Below are positions 1-11,500 of a stretch of DNA of 64,000 nucleotides, one piece after another. Source of the stretch: Amylostereum areolatum (taxonomy: Eukaryota > Basidiomycota > Agaricomycetes > Russulales > Stereaceae); NCBI GenBank assembly GCA_012932865.1, contig SAXG01000005.1, forward strand, positions 248,001 to 312,000. Reading direction: 5' to 3'. Numbering within the stretch: position 1 is the stretch's first letter; every line of letters starts with the position of its first letter. A model generated the notes under the pieces. The model searched no databases. It was not told where the DNA came from and saw nothing but the letters and a program-made list of their open reading frames with translations. Both the position numbers and the translations under genes were made by a program.

Positions 1-433
1 TCGGAATCGGTGGTGAAGATCGTGGTCGGGAACAAAGTGGACAAGGTGCGCGTATCTCCTATCATGAGGGAGTCTCTCCTCACAGGACAATATCCTCGGT
101 GTGGTTCCCCGTTCCCCGCCCTTCCACTTATGCCCTGTCCAGGAGTATTCTCGCCAAGTGCCTACAGCTGAAGCACAGCAGTTCGCGGATCGAATGGGCT
201 CGCTCTTCGTCGAGGCCTCGGCAAAGACCGCTGTCGGCGTGCGCGAGGCCTTCCGCACCGTCGTCGAACGTATAATCGACACCCCCGAGCTGTGGGGGAC
301 TGCTGGCGACCTTGATCGGCCGAGGACGGGGAAGGTCATGGTAAGGGAGGCAGATTCGGAGGGGAGAATGCCTGGGAACATCGATTTGAGCGCCGAGGGG
401 CAAGCGCAAGAGGGAGGAGGTTGTGGGTGCTAG
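1..433 (+). CDS. Rab-family small GTPase, Rab18-like, 3' end
   Basis: This is the C-terminal part of a Rab GTPase, a prenylated switch protein of vesicle traffic; the 5' part lies outside the window. The first exon (1-45) carries the guanine-specificity motif GNKVDK. An intron follows (46-142, GT..AG), then the last exon (143-433) with the second base-recognition motif EASAK (usually SAK). The segment IIDTPELW after the last helix resembles the IIQTPGLW of Rab18, which is why I favour that subfamily. The protein ends in GGGCGC, a CxC box expected to receive two geranylgeranyl groups. Without the switch regions the subfamily is an inference; membership of the Rab family is secure. Confidence 0.85.
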
Positions 434-941
434 ATGGCGATTTTTGGTCGGCGGACTGGGATGTAGACGAACGACTGTGACGACACTCTTCTTGCGTGGA
501 TATGTTTCTGTTAGTTATGTTTGCCGCACTACATATAGGAGCTAATGAAGCTTGAAACTTGAACTTCATCGTGCTTCCTTGCTCAAACGGGGGAAGCGTC
601 GGCACCCCCCACGATACATGCTGTTCTTCTAACCGCGATTTTCAGGCTCTCTACTGTGTCCGGGTTAGATATCTGGAGAGCAAGGGGAAAGATAGGTCTG
701 CGATCGCACGAGGAGCAGGTTCCAAAAACGCGCAAGGACCTGGGCTGGACGTAATCGCGGGGGATGGCGTCAGTACTACGCTGGAGTACCGGGGTGCTAT
801 TAGCAGCATCTGCCGTCCAATACATGTACACCGAAAAAAAAAAGTTGAATAGCACACTATACCGTATCTGCAAACACATATACTTTCCCACCCACTCGAC
901 CGCGCTATAGATCTCCGTGTTACATCTGACCGAAACAAAAG
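434..941. other. Intergenic, convergent gene ends
   Basis: This stretch lies between the 3' end of the Rab gene and the 3' end of the first SUMO gene. It should hold both 3' UTRs. I see no gene, repeat or RNA in it. Confidence 0.5.
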
Positions 942-1588
942 CTACGAGTGCCGTTCGCCGACCCTCGTGCATGTGCACGAAACGGCCCATCCACCGCCGA
1001 CCTATACCGTGCATCGTTAGAAATGGTCGTGAAGAGGATAGGGGGATACGCACCTGGGCCATGTGAGCGTCGATCACGTCGTCGTCCTCCATCCCCAACT
1101 GGATCCAAAACGCAAGGAAGACCTTCAGAGACTACACGCATGCAGGGGGAAGAAAGTAAGAAAACGCACACTGTCCGGCGTTTCGTCGTCTTCAGGCCGT
1201 ATCCTCTTGCCGTTGTACGTAAACCGGAGCGTCCCTGCCCCCTTCCAGTCAGCCCACTCCCGACCAGAACCACGTCAAATAGGGAGCACGGATCGACGCA
1301 CCGGGTTCCATGTTGAGCTGTTTCTGATTCACGAGACGCGACAAGTCAGCCAAATGCAGCCCTCCCCTGGGATGACGACAGGCCGACGCACCGAAGCAGC
1401 GTCGAGCACCTTCCGAAGGGAGTTCGTCTTCTTCAGTTTGAATTTTACCGCTGAGCGGGCGTCAGGGTCGAAGGAAGGCGGAAGAGCACGAAAACAGACG
1501 CACGCCGGCCCTCGAAGTTGACCTCGATCTGTATTTTCTCGGAGATGGTGGGCTTGATGTCCTGGGACGCGTCATCCTCTTGTGACAT
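942..1588 (-). CDS. SUMO-like protein, paralogue B
   Basis: Six short exons on the minus strand join in frame into a ubiquitin-fold SUMO protein of about 120 residues. It starts MSQEDDASQDIKPT, the usual short acidic flexible head. The beta-grasp core follows: IQIEVNFEGRP, VKFKLKKTNSLRKVLDAAS, a middle piece KQLNMEPG, then TLRFTYNGKRIRPED and GMEDDDVIDAHMAQ, matching the family's GMEEEDVIEVYQEQ. The last exon begins VGGG, so the di-glycine needed for conjugation appears to be present. About 16 residues (WAVSCTCTRVGERHS) follow, longer than the usual tail and to be removed by a Ulp-type protease. GTGCGT donors recur at nearly every intron. The gene lies about 440 bp downstream of paralogue A in the same orientation, with nothing visible between. 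The last splice site is the least certain, because another acceptor would omit the glycines. Confidence 0.8.
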
Positions 1589-2030
1589 GGCTTGGATTTT
1601 TTTAAATTACGAAGTTGGAAGAGTGGGGCAGCAAACGAGGGCTCGATGGGAGGAAGCGAGAAACGGTGGTGGTGGAATTGAGAGAGACGACGCGCCAGTA
1701 AACAAGACGCGCCAAAACGCGTATCACATGACCATCTGGCATTCTGTGCCACTGCCATTGAGCAGAGCAATGAAAGTGAAATCTGTCGTCCTTCCAGAGC
1801 TCCTGCGGTATATTGGGAAAGTTCCTGATATACATCGGACAAGACAGTAGAACTTATTACATGCACGAAGTAGTGCAGAGATAGGAGGATATACGGTAAT
1901 ATCTAGCGGTACAAACAGCATTGCCCAGAGACGAAAGTCGGGATACAGGGGCGGACAAGTGGACAGGCGCGGGTGTGGGTACAAGGACACGGTATCAGAG
2001 ACCAGGAAAAAGATACAACGAGGAGCTTGA

Positions 2031-2701
2031 CTATAGGAATGTTGTCTTGAGTGCCCCGCCGAGCTACGAAAGGACCAGCTTAAGGTGAAACGCAAGGGTT
2101 GGAAGGGTTGTTTAAACGCACCTGCTCAAGATGCGCATCGATGACATCGCCGTCCTCCATACCTCTCTGTAACACTCCCATAAGTATCCTGAAGGGTCCA
2201 AAAAAGGATGAGCCACCCACCCCTGCCGGCGTGTCCTGCGGCAGTACACGTTCCCCTTCAAAGACGAACTTGAACGTTCCTAAGCGTCGGTATCGGTAAG
2301 CCTTCACCATAGAAAACGAGAGATACGCAACGCACCAGACTCCTTTCCAAATTTTTGCTGCATGCACGATACAGTTGAGCACGAGCGAGTGTGCAAAATG
2401 CGAGAAACACGCACCTCTGCCACCTCGAAAATCTTCTTGAACTGCATGTTCGCCTTGACCTTCACCGTGATAGCTGGTATGTCGGACCATCCAAGGCAGC
2501 ATCCGCATATCCGCCGTCCACATCAAAGGAGCATCGAAGGGAACGGTTCGTTTTCAGGATAGACGGGGAGACAAATGGAAAAACGGAATGGGTCTTGTGA
2601 GCAATGACGGCATCGATCTGGCTGATATGGAACTCACGGTTCCCCTCGTAGTTGATCGTGATATTGAGCTTCGGCTTCGTCTCCTCTGCTTCTGCGGACA
2701 T
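2031..2701 (-). CDS. SUMO (Smt3-like), paralogue A
   Basis: This is a second small ubiquitin-like modifier, conjugated to lysines of target proteins, mainly in the nucleus. Its exons join as MSAEAEETKPKLNITINYEG, then ITVKVKANMQFKKIFEVAE, QKFGKESG, TFKFVFEGERVLPQDTPAG and GMEDGDVIDAHLEQ. The last exon reads LGGALKTTFL and stops. The core matches SUMO, with the hallmark FxFEGxR strand and the Gly-Gly followed by an eight-residue tail. The start is the first ATG of the open frame and is preceded by a pyrimidine-poor leader. The 440 bp between this gene and TFIIS upstream hold no other gene. Paralogue A looks like the conventional SUMO of this genome; B is more diverged. The exact splice between TPAG and GMED could shift by one residue. 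Confidence 0.85.
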
Positions 2702-3142
2702 GTTGAGTTGGGGCGAGGATGGAGATGAAGGAGGACGGGCGCGATGATGGAGGTGCGTGGTGAGGAGCGTGTTGTTTGTTCCAGGCAAATAGACTCTCAA
2801 AGTCATGTGGTACGCGTCGACCACGACTCAAAGGCGCGGTTTGGCGCGTTGGCGGTTTGGCGGGTTCGTTCGGTTTGGACTGTTACTACTTGCTTGGGTC
2901 TTACAAAGTAGCTGAAGATGGAGAAGATTTGCGCAAGGGAGTACATGTACTTTACAGGGGTGCATATAAGTAGGAAATTCTGAAATGCGGCACCCGCCAA
3001 TGTTACGTAGAGGTAGAGCAAAACCAAGGTATAAGGTCTGGAGAAAGAGGGCATCTGAGCGAGGCTAACGATAGATGCGAGAAAAACATGAGCACTAGAC
3101 GATGTTATAGAGTATGTATGGGAGCGAGCCACGTGGAACACG

Positions 3143-4607
3143 TTAAGAAAACTTCCACCTATGCAAGGACGACTGAGCCTCAAGGTCGGCAAGAGAGAAC
3201 AGAAGGGCTAACCTATGGTTACAATTGGTGCACCTGGAAAAAGACGGTGTCAGTAGAGATATATCTTGTTGCAACGAAAGGACGCACGTTACGAAGGTCT
3301 GCAAATGGTCTGGGTCAGTCGCCAGTCTTTCACAATAAAGGAGATGCTCACCGTCATCGGTTCATCTGCACTTCGCGTCTGCGCTTGGCGATAACGGCAT
3401 TTCCTCTGATGCGCAACACGCCCAGGTCAGAATTACACGAGAGACCGAAGGAAACCGCCAACAACGCACCTGCTTGCATCGCCCGCACTGGAAGGCGTCG
3501 GTTTCCGCCTGTTGTTCACCGGCACCCAGTGACTGGAAAAAGTTGTCCTCTTCGATCTTCTTGTCCGCCGCCTTACGCTCCTCTGAAGCCATGTCCTATC
3601 GCCATCCTTAGTAATGATGCAAGTCGCGAGGAGACTGGGCACACCTGACTGGTCATCCTCGCAAATTTTGCGGCAGGAATGTCACCAGACTGGACTGCCT
3701 CTCGAAGACCAAGGTTGTGCTTGTCTTTGAGGTTGACATACAAGATACGGATTTTGCTTTTGTAGCCAGAAGTAGTTCCTTGACAGTCTGACAGCACCGT
3801 CTCTTCAACGACCCGGGCACACTTCAACAGCTGGTCGATGGCTACAGAGACATCTAGGGAGTGAGCGAGCGCAGATGGTGAAAGGAAGAAGGCCCACGAT
3901 ATGCCGAGTCTGCAGCCAGGCCGTCGTAGATAAGCTCGATGCACCTGTCGCGCGTGTTGTCCCCTGTGCCACCCTTTACACCGTCCGACTTCGCATTGCG
4001 CACGCCGACTGCAATGCCACCCTTCGCTGGTATAGAGGGCGACTTTACGGTGGGAGTTGACGTTGCGGACGCAATGGACGCTTTCCGAGAGGGTGCTGGC
4101 GATCCAGATCACTGGTCAATTCTTCCGGTCTTCCCCGCATGCAAAAAACCACGCACCTGTGCCCTTGGAAGACTTCGATACGCCCGCTGCCGCCTTCTCC
4201 TTGTCCACCTCCGACTTCCACTTCTTCACCAACTCCTTCGCGAGCTCCGCGATTCCCTTTGTGGCGTGTGATCGCAACTTGCCCACCGCTAACCCGGCCT
4301 TACTCTCCTGTGCGGCTCAATCAGTATCCGGCAACGTTGTAGGTAAATGCGGGGAAGTGGAAGGACGTGAAAGAGTAACCAACAGTCGAAGACTCACTCT
4401 CAGTGCAGCTTCCGTGATCGTCGTCTCATCCTTGAGCGTTTTGAGCACACCGAGCGTTTCCTACGACAAGGCAGAACGTCAGCGAAACCAAAATGACAGG
4501 GGTGGCCATGGGAACATCGTTAAAGCACACACCTGGTCGGAAGACGCCTGTTGCAACGCTTTCACCAACTTTTTCAACTCGCCAACATCGGTAATCGTGG
4601 GTGCCAT
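3143..4607 (-). CDS. Transcription elongation factor TFIIS
   Basis: TFIIS rescues backtracked RNA polymerase II by stimulating cleavage of the nascent transcript. The first exon, MAPTITDVGELKKLVKALQQ, begins the N-terminal helical bundle (TFIIS N / LW domain), continued by ETLGVLKTLKDETTI and an exon with IAELAKELVKKWKSEV. The central polymerase-binding domain contains KIRILYVNLKDKHN and FARMTSQ, then MASEERKAADKKIEEDN. The C-terminal zinc ribbon starts TDAFQCGRCKQ, carries the invariant acidic finger RSADEPMT whose Asp and Glu enter the polymerase active site, and ends TCTNCNHRWKFS, the usual terminus. Two very small 3' exons (TFVT, CTNCNH) are needed to restore the family sequence, and all have GT..AG borders. 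The frame appears intact, so this looks like a working gene. Confidence 0.92.
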
Positions 4608-5550
4608 GACCTTGCAGGTCTGAACTACGGGCTATAGTATCTACACGATACACGACTCTGACCCGTGTCTTTCGCAAGCTACGCTCGACCGAAATTCGCT
4701 AAGGAGCACAAGATTTGAGGATGAGAAGGTGAGCGCGCTGGCCAAGCTAGCCTAGACGAAGGCGTCGATGTTGCCAGTTGCCGCATCACGAAAATGAGGA
4801 TGCCCTGATATTACCAGATGTACTAGATCAGAATATTCGTATTTAATCCAGTTATATAAGGCTTGATCAGGAAGTTAACAGCCTCTTACACATGCTACAA
4901 ACAAGTCGGCTATCCTCCCTGCTGACCAATGTCGACCATACGAGAGTCAGAAAGATGTAAGAGCACAAAGTGCATCAATCTGCTCTGTGTCTGATCAGAC
5001 ACAGATCGGCCCTAAAACGGAATGATATAAGAGCAGAAAGCACATCAATCTGCTCTGTGTCTGATCGGACTGCAGCTCAGCCCTAAAACAGAATGATGTG
5101 CCTGCCGAAGGTGTAACCGACCAACTCTAGGCCAGTGAGACGTGCCTGCCGAACAGGGCAGATTCTGACAAATTTAGGCTGTCATGCGTGCCCAAAGTAT
5201 GACGTCAGTCAGACCAACAGTCCGACCGACCGCAATATACCGCTGCTGCTAGACGCTCCAGATGGGGTTGCTTTCGATGCACAAGGAGATGCGCCTGGTC
5301 GGACGCGACGTTGACACGCGCCGCCTCAGCGCGACAACGGCCTCCCATGTACTCCTACCCTTCCGAGTCCTGGCCATCCCTCCCAGCTGACGCTCTCACG
5401 ACTCCCATCATTCAGACCCCATCATTCAGGAAATAATATAGAAAGATTATATGTATGCGATGGGTGATACAAGCATATCGAGGCGGAAGGACAGAAGAGA
5501 CAAAGATGTGCGTGCGTACTACGTGCAGTAAAGGTACAAGCGAGGGGAGA
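4608..5550. other. Intergenic stretch upstream of TFIIS
   Basis: I find no convincing gene here. It contains the TFIIS promoter side, a 70-bp direct duplication (listed separately) and unique AT-balanced sequence. Confidence 0.5.
4951..5090. repeat. 70-bp tandem duplication
   Basis: Two adjacent copies of a 70-bp unit (4951-5020 and 5021-5090) share runs such as CATCAATCTGCTCTGTGTCT and CCCTAAAAC. The period is exactly 70. The copies differ at scattered positions, so the duplication is not recent. No coding potential is seen. Confidence 0.85.
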
Positions 5551-5556
5551 CGGACG

Positions 5557-5660
5557 ACGTACCGCCACGCGCATCGTTGGAGTCCCCGTCGAACTTCTCC
5601 CGGATGCTCTGCAAGACTTGTTGAAAGTCCTGCTCGTACGAGTCGAACAAGGCCGTGGGT
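5557..5660 (-). pseudogene. Vti1-like v-SNARE N-terminal exon, isolated copy 1
   Basis: On the minus strand the segment reads ALFDSYEQDFQQVLQSIREK and continues FDGDSNDARG, then meets a GTACGT donor. This resembles the first helix of fungal Vti1 (LFDSYE.DF), a v-SNARE of Golgi and vacuole traffic. No start codon precedes it in frame, and no Vti1 continuation or SNARE motif follows on the 3' side, so it appears to be a stranded exon. Further 5' on the same strand (about 5750-5908) lies an open segment with PSSPYKAYFALKALILL that I do not recognise. It may be unrelated. Confidence 0.55.
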
Positions 5661-6354
5661 GAGTTGTCTATGGGCGCGTTCGGTCGATGGACGAGGATGG
5701 ATGGATGGTGGGCGAACGCGCGCGGAGTCGCTGCGGGTTCGGCTTTCTGACAAGTCTGATTTGTCAGCAGAATAAGGGCCTTGAGCGCGAAGTAGGCTTT
5801 GTACGGGGACGACGGGAGGAAGTCTACGGCGAGGGCGGACCACTGGGCACGCGCGGTGGCGTAGGGCGGGTGCACGATCCGGAGGAACGCGTCGGGGAGG
5901 TTGTGCATGACCGGAGGCGACGCGCACGGGTGAAGGTGGAGGGAGATTAGCTAGGTCGGCAGGAAGGGGTGGCAGGGGTATGGTGAGGGAAGACGACTTA
6001 CGCGCGCACACCATTTCCCAGCCCGTTCAACTTCCTCTCAACAGATCCTCCCATTGGGGACGCCGCGGTACACGAACGAGTTGCTGCGGCTGTACGAGCT
6101 TTGGAGGGATTAGGGGGGAAAAGCAAGGCCAGGAGGTGAGACAGGTGCGGACGGGGGAAGCAGGAGGAAGAAGAAACGTAGGTTGTGGCACGGGAAAAGC
6201 GTCACACTCAAAGCATGCGCGAGGCGAGGTGCGGGAGCTGGGGCGTGTGGAGGGGTGGGAGCGTAACCATTTCCACTCTCGTAAGAGCGGCTTTCTTCTG
6301 TTCTGCAGAACGAGCGGAGGTGAGAGGAGAAGGAACAGGAGGGGGAGACGGACG

Positions 6355-6460
6355 ACAGTACCGCCACGCGCATCGTTGAGGTTCCTGTCGAGCTACTCCC
6401 GGATGCTATGCAATACTTGTTGAAAGTCCTGCTCGTACGAGTCGAACAAGGCGGGGGGCG
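6355..6460 (-). pseudogene. Vti1-like exon, copy 2 with premature stop
   Basis: This is a second copy of the same exon, about 800 bp from copy 1: ALFDSYEQDFQQVLHSIRE, then a TAG (6393-6395) where copy 1 has AAG. The similarity reaches past the splice site into GGAGACGGACGAC, so DNA rather than processed RNA was duplicated. The donor has changed from GTACGT to GTACTG. Flanking sequence on the other side is unrelated. With a stop and a damaged donor it cannot act as a coding exon. Confidence 0.6.
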
Positions 6461-6894
6461 TGGCGGTCAGGGCAGGGAGCGTGATGGGCAGTGTGGTGGT
6501 CGTAGGGGAAGTGAGCCGGGCGAGGAGGCGGTAGGCGTTGGGAGTTGTTGGACGGGGTGGGCAGGTATTGGGATTGACAGCGTAGGATGACAAGGACACG
6601 GGGTGCGCGTGCGCATTGACGCATTGTGCATGGGGGACGGGGGCGAGTGCGTCGAAGGTGACAAGGCTGTTAGGGGTGACAGCGACGTGGGCAATGAGGG
6701 AAACAGTGGCGAGGGTGTGGGTGAGACGAGACGAGACATGGAGGCGGGAACAGGAACACGACGAGGAGGGTGGGGGGCGAGTACGAGTACGAGGAGGACG
6801 AGGACGCGCACGCGAAGGGGACGAGGGGAGGAGGGCGGAGGCGAGAACGACTCGTATGCGCCCGAGGGTCCGAAGGGTGGACGTCAGAAGGAAT

Positions 6895-7005
6895 CTATTT
6901 CAAGTCCCGGGTGAGGCCAATGTCGGCAAGGAGAATGTCGCCTTTGTTGTCGATGAGTAGGTTGTCGGGCTTGACGTCGCGATGGACGAGGCCCTCTGAG
7001 CCGTG
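6895..7005 (-). pseudogene. Protein-kinase catalytic-loop fragment
   Basis: About 35 residues read GLVHRDVKPDNLLIDNKGD followed by ILLADIGLTRDLK and a stop. HRDVKPDN is the catalytic loop (Asp base, Lys, Asn) of a Ser/Thr kinase. The Mg-binding DFG is replaced by DIG. No glycine loop, VAIK lysine or APE motif can be found on either side. It is a scrap of a kinase gene, in the same orientation as the neighbouring fragments. Confidence 0.6.
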
Positions 7006-7339
7006 TTCGCAAGTCCTTTGATGTTGCCGCTCCGCCCAAGCGCGTCCCTTCCGTCCTTCATCATCCTTCACCACCTCTACTCCTCCCAAGCGCATTCCTT
7101 TCGTCCTTCATCATCCTTCGTCACCTCGATTCCTCCGCCCTCATGGCCCCGCTCCCACTCCGCCTCTACGACCCCCCTAGCCCTCCTTTGCGCAGGAATG
7201 CGGGCGCTATATTCGTCTCTCGACCTATACGTCCCCCCTTGAGGTAAGTACTAAGTGCTAGAGTAAAGATAAGATGTCTTACCGTCTTTAGCACTTTCCC
7301 CACCCCTGCCAGCGCCGTCCAGCCGCCTGTCGGCGGCGG

Positions 7340-7475
7340 TGGCTTGGCCATTCCCCTCTCGACCACCTCCACCGACGCTCTCGTCCCCGTCCCCACCACC
7401 ACCTCCACCGACGCTCTTGTCCCCGTCCCCACCACCACCACCACCACCACCACCACCACCACGAACCGCCTTCCC
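7340..7475. repeat. CCACCA / CCGACGCTC low-complexity tract
   Basis: A roughly 36-bp unit (TCCACCGACGCTCTCGTCCC and close variants) occurs twice, followed by about ten CCA triplets. The run opens all-Val and all-Gly frames on the minus strand that are not genes. Confidence 0.8.
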
Positions 7476-7689
7476 CCCTTCGCCCGGGCGGTGAAGGCCG
7501 TCGTTGGATGGTTCCGCCGCCTTTACCGGCACATTCGCGCACAAGCTTGAAGGACGGGGAGGAAGGCCCAGGAGGAGGGCCGGGGAGGAGGGCCGGGGTC
7601 GAAGCTTGCGTGTATCGTCTTGTATTTTCTTGTTCTTTCTTGTAGTTGCGAAGGTTGTAGGCGTGATATTCGAGGCTGTTCGTCGACGT

Positions 7690-8172
7690 AATCCGGCGGC
7701 GGCAGCGTTTCTTGATCTCCTCCAGGAGCGCCGTCGCGATGTTCATGTGCGTATCCAGCGTCGCCTTCCTCGCCGTCAGCTCGGGCAGCTGTGTGATGGC
7801 TGCCTTGAGACGAGCCGCGTTCGTGGACAGGTCCCTATACGCGAAAGGATTCGATCCTCATGAACAAGCCGTCAAAGCAGAGGAATAGACATACATCTGC
7901 GCGATATCGTTCACATCATTGACACCAGTCGAACGCGTGATCTCCGCGGCGTCCTGCTTGTATCGGTGTCAATGTCTTCAGCAACTTGGGGGGAATGGGT
8001 TGGCCGCGTTCTTAGCCCAAAAGAAATCTTTCGCGTCGAGATCGTAGGCTTTCTTTTGCGGGTGGGGCACCGTCACGCGATTGAGCCTCATTTCCAGACA
8101 ATCCGAAACGAAGGCCTGGTATGTCCAGCCGTGCGACGTCATGGGGACGAGGTTATCCACTAGGGCTGTAAA
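7690..8172 (-). pseudogene. Sly1-like Sec1/Munc18 protein, internal fragment
   Basis: The minus strand encodes pieces of Sly1, the SM protein that chaperones ER-Golgi SNAREs. They are SHGWTYQAFVSDCLEMRLNR, KKAYDLDAKDFFWAKNAANP, ITRSTGVNDVNDIAQ and, after a GTATGT..AG intron, [19 protein letters not shown] and ALLEEIKK. Between ANPFP and ITRS the frame is lost. An extra C in a run of six shifts it, and the expected acidic stretch before YKQDAAE is shortened. The N-terminal and C-terminal thirds of the protein are absent, and the sequence after ALLEEIKK decays. This is a broken internal fragment of about 150 codons, lying directly 3' of the Brr2 relic on the same strand. Confidence 0.7.
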
Positions 8173-8587
8173 GCGCACGCGCACACGCCGCCATCCTTCG
8201 CAGCCGCCATACGGTGTCCCTTCTTTCGCAATCCTAACTTTCGACGCGATGAGATAGCAATGCAACGCAGCCGCGCACGCCTGTAGAAGGCCAGGTAAGT
8301 TTTTCTGGATTTTTCTGCAAGACGAAGGCTTACCCATTTTCTTTCTACCAGGGCGTTTGGTGTCGCGTTCGTCGGTCAGGCGAACGCGGCCGAATGTGTC
8401 GCAGCGTGCGACGCACGAGCGGACATCGACGGTCGCGTATCATGGGCTCGACACGCAGAATGAATGCGTTAAGATGGTGTCCTACGCCATGAGACGTGTT
8501 CACGGTGGACAAGGCCGAGCGCTAGAAACACGAGTAAGTAGACTTCGCGCGCGCAGATCGACACAGAACACACCTTGTCAGCACCTT

Positions 8588-11500
8588 TTACAGCACCATC
8601 GCCTGATCCGTCGCCTGGTCCGTCGGTAGCTGCAGCCACGAGAAGTGCGCCTGCAGGAGCAGGAACATCTTAACGTGCGGCGCCTCGAAGTCCATCGTGT
8701 CCGCCTTCACCGACACGCGGTCGTAAATGCGGCGCAAGAGCGCGTCTTCGTGTCGTCGGATTGGGATGTTCTCGAACTCAGCTGATGAGGAGATGACCTC
8801 GACTCGGAACAGGCCCTTCACCTTCGTCCGCTTTTTGAGCGAGAGCACGCAAACCTCCACCGTGACATCTAGACAAGGGTGAGAATTGGGTCCTGTGTGT
8901 GAATGGGAGGCACACACAAGAGATGTTGTAGTAGGCGGAGATCATGCCGAGGTTCAGCGGCGAAACGTCCATTTCGTCCTCTGTTCAACGGGTGAGTAGA
9001 CTGATGAGATCAGAGGAATTACACGGGCTTACCTATTGAGATACACTTGGAGTTAACCAGGTCGTTGAGCGTGGTCTCCACAAGCTCTGAAAGGTGGTCG
9101 GACAGATGCTGGTGGCTAACGTTGTGCAGGTTGTAATAGTTCGGGTTTTGGGTCATCCGACGGTAGAAGTATGTCCAGGTCAAAATATCCTGGGCGAAGA
9201 AGTCAGCGCCCACCGCAGACGAACAAGTACAGACTCACCATCGCATCCTGCTTGTTCTCGATTGTCTTCACCGCGATTTCGGCCAGGAAGTAGTCGTGGA
9301 GAAGGTGAGTCGGGAGATGGGATTCTATGGGGAGACCTTCCGCGAGGAACTTCTTGTAGAAGTCCTTGCGCGTCTGTTGGCACATCAGGACCGCGCGACT
9401 CCTCTCGTCTTCGCTGGGTCGACACGCCCGGCTCATCATTTGGAGGACGTTGACTGGGTAGTCAACGTAGCGATGCTCCTTGCCCTCATAGGACTGCACA
9501 CGCATAATTATCACCATATAACTCGCAACAGGAAGGCTCCATGCAACATCCTTCAAATACTTTATGAGGAACTTTTTTTTCAAACAAGGAAATGGATGAC
9601 ATACCTTTGACGCAATGAGGATTTGGATCGCGCCGGACTGGAACAAACGTTCCACGATCCGTCTGTCTTGTTTGCTGAGCGCCTCGTGATAGAATCCGAT
9701 GCCGTGCTTGAGTGTTTCGACCAGGGCGCGGTCGCTAACGTGGTCCAGGTGCGGCTGCAAATCCTTAAGCTCGATGTTCAAGAACTTGTCCTCGTTGTCG
9801 TCGGTGCTGCAGTGGAGTAGGAGATCGTCCGCCGACATCCGACATTGCTGCCTAGAGGGCACGAATATAATGACTGGCTTGTTAGGCAAGTGTTCTGCAA
9901 TGGCGAGGTAGGCGGGCTTTGACATGGCAATCATAAGCGAGGGAAAATGGGGGATGGTGAAGCTCTGAAGATGAATGTCAAGTCCAGCGGCCGAGCACTT
10001 AAAGCATTGATAAGCATATGCCGAACGCACAGAGGTACAAAACGAACCTCGGTGGGAAGTTGAAGATGGCATGAGATGGGGCGCCCAACCACTCTCCAAG
10101 GTCTCGCGCGTTGACCAGCGAAACGCCACAAGCGACGATGCGGGTTTTGATGTCTGTTTGCGCCGACACGTAACGAGTCCGCGAGATAATAACCTCGTAG
10201 GTCGGACCAACTTCGCCACCGACCAACTGTACCTCATCGGCGATGAGCAGGCCGATGTTTTGTATGTTCTTCCGTTGGCGCCAACGTCTCGACAGGACGT
10301 CCCACTGTGGAGAATGTCAGTAAAGAAAGATACGAGAACAAAGATAGAAAACGAACCTGGGAGGGTGTGCAAACGATCACGTTGCCTTTCTCTAGCAGGC
10401 GGAGGTCAGCGCTCGTCTCGCCCGTAAGACCCACAATCTCCTTTCCACCCTGGAGTTGGCCGAACTTCTTTTGCCACTCCACAACACGTTGCTCCACCAT
10501 CTCCGGGTAAGGTTCGATACAAACAGCCCGGGGCTGCTCGCGCTTGCTCCAGAGCCTCAAGAGGGCGAACTCGGCGCATATGGTCTTCCTGCTTCCGGTG
10601 GGCGCGCCAATGAAGACGTTCTCGTCGGACGTGTACAGAGCTTGGAAAACTTGAGTTTGGATCTTGTTGAAGGTCTGGAGAGACTGGGCGCATATGCTCT
10701 CGAACTCCTTGCTGTGGAGCGCCGAGAGAGGGAGAGACTGCAGGTCCAAGAGTGGAGTGGGCGGAGGGAACTTTTTGGGAAGGATGAGATGCTTGAAGGA
10801 GATCGGGAGGCGGGTCTCCGCGTGGAGCCAACGATCAGAAATGACAGAGATATAATAGTTCGGCGGCACAGGCTCGAACATGGGAACAGTCAGGATGATA
10901 TTGTGTTCATCTTCGGCATAGCGTTGGCGCAGCACAAACGAGTCGCCAAAAAAATGATCTCGCCATCGACGTCCTCCACGAGAATCAAAAAGGTCTCCGC
11001 AGAGCCGTGGATCTTCTCGTCCCATCGGAAGTCGGGCATGATGGTGAGGTCGATGCGCAGGAGCGAGCACGTGGTCGGTTGGACCTGAGCCTGCAGCCTG
11101 TCGAAAAGGTTAGGGCAGAGGAAGGGATATATTGCGAGGGTACATGCGTGAGCTTGGGGAAATCATGCACTAGTCGGTGGACTATACGTCCAGCGTTAGG
11201 GATCCCGAGAAGTTCACCGATTTCCGGAGGGTTCTACAACTGCGTGTCAGCCAGATTTTGACCGAGAGATAAGAAGGATCACTTACGAGGTCGAAGTATC
11301 GGTACCATGGCTAAGACAAAGAACGATGATCAGCAACGCGCGGTAAAGGCCGAATGTTTACATACAAATTGTTTCCCCTCGGCCTTGCGAACGATTTCGG
11401 AGGGGACTCCTTTGAATTGCCGCAGAGGAGTCATGATCCCCACCTATTAAGATGCATTAGACGTCAATACGAGGACGCGATGCGGTAGGCTTACATCCGC

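Noticed and set aside
5412..6014. 200-codon minus-strand frame
   Set aside because: It overlaps the Vti1-like exon in a different frame and has no recognisable motif.
7166..7746. Val-, Gly- and Trp-rich minus-strand frames
   Set aside because: Translation of the CCA/CCG microsatellite; no domain and no conserved start.
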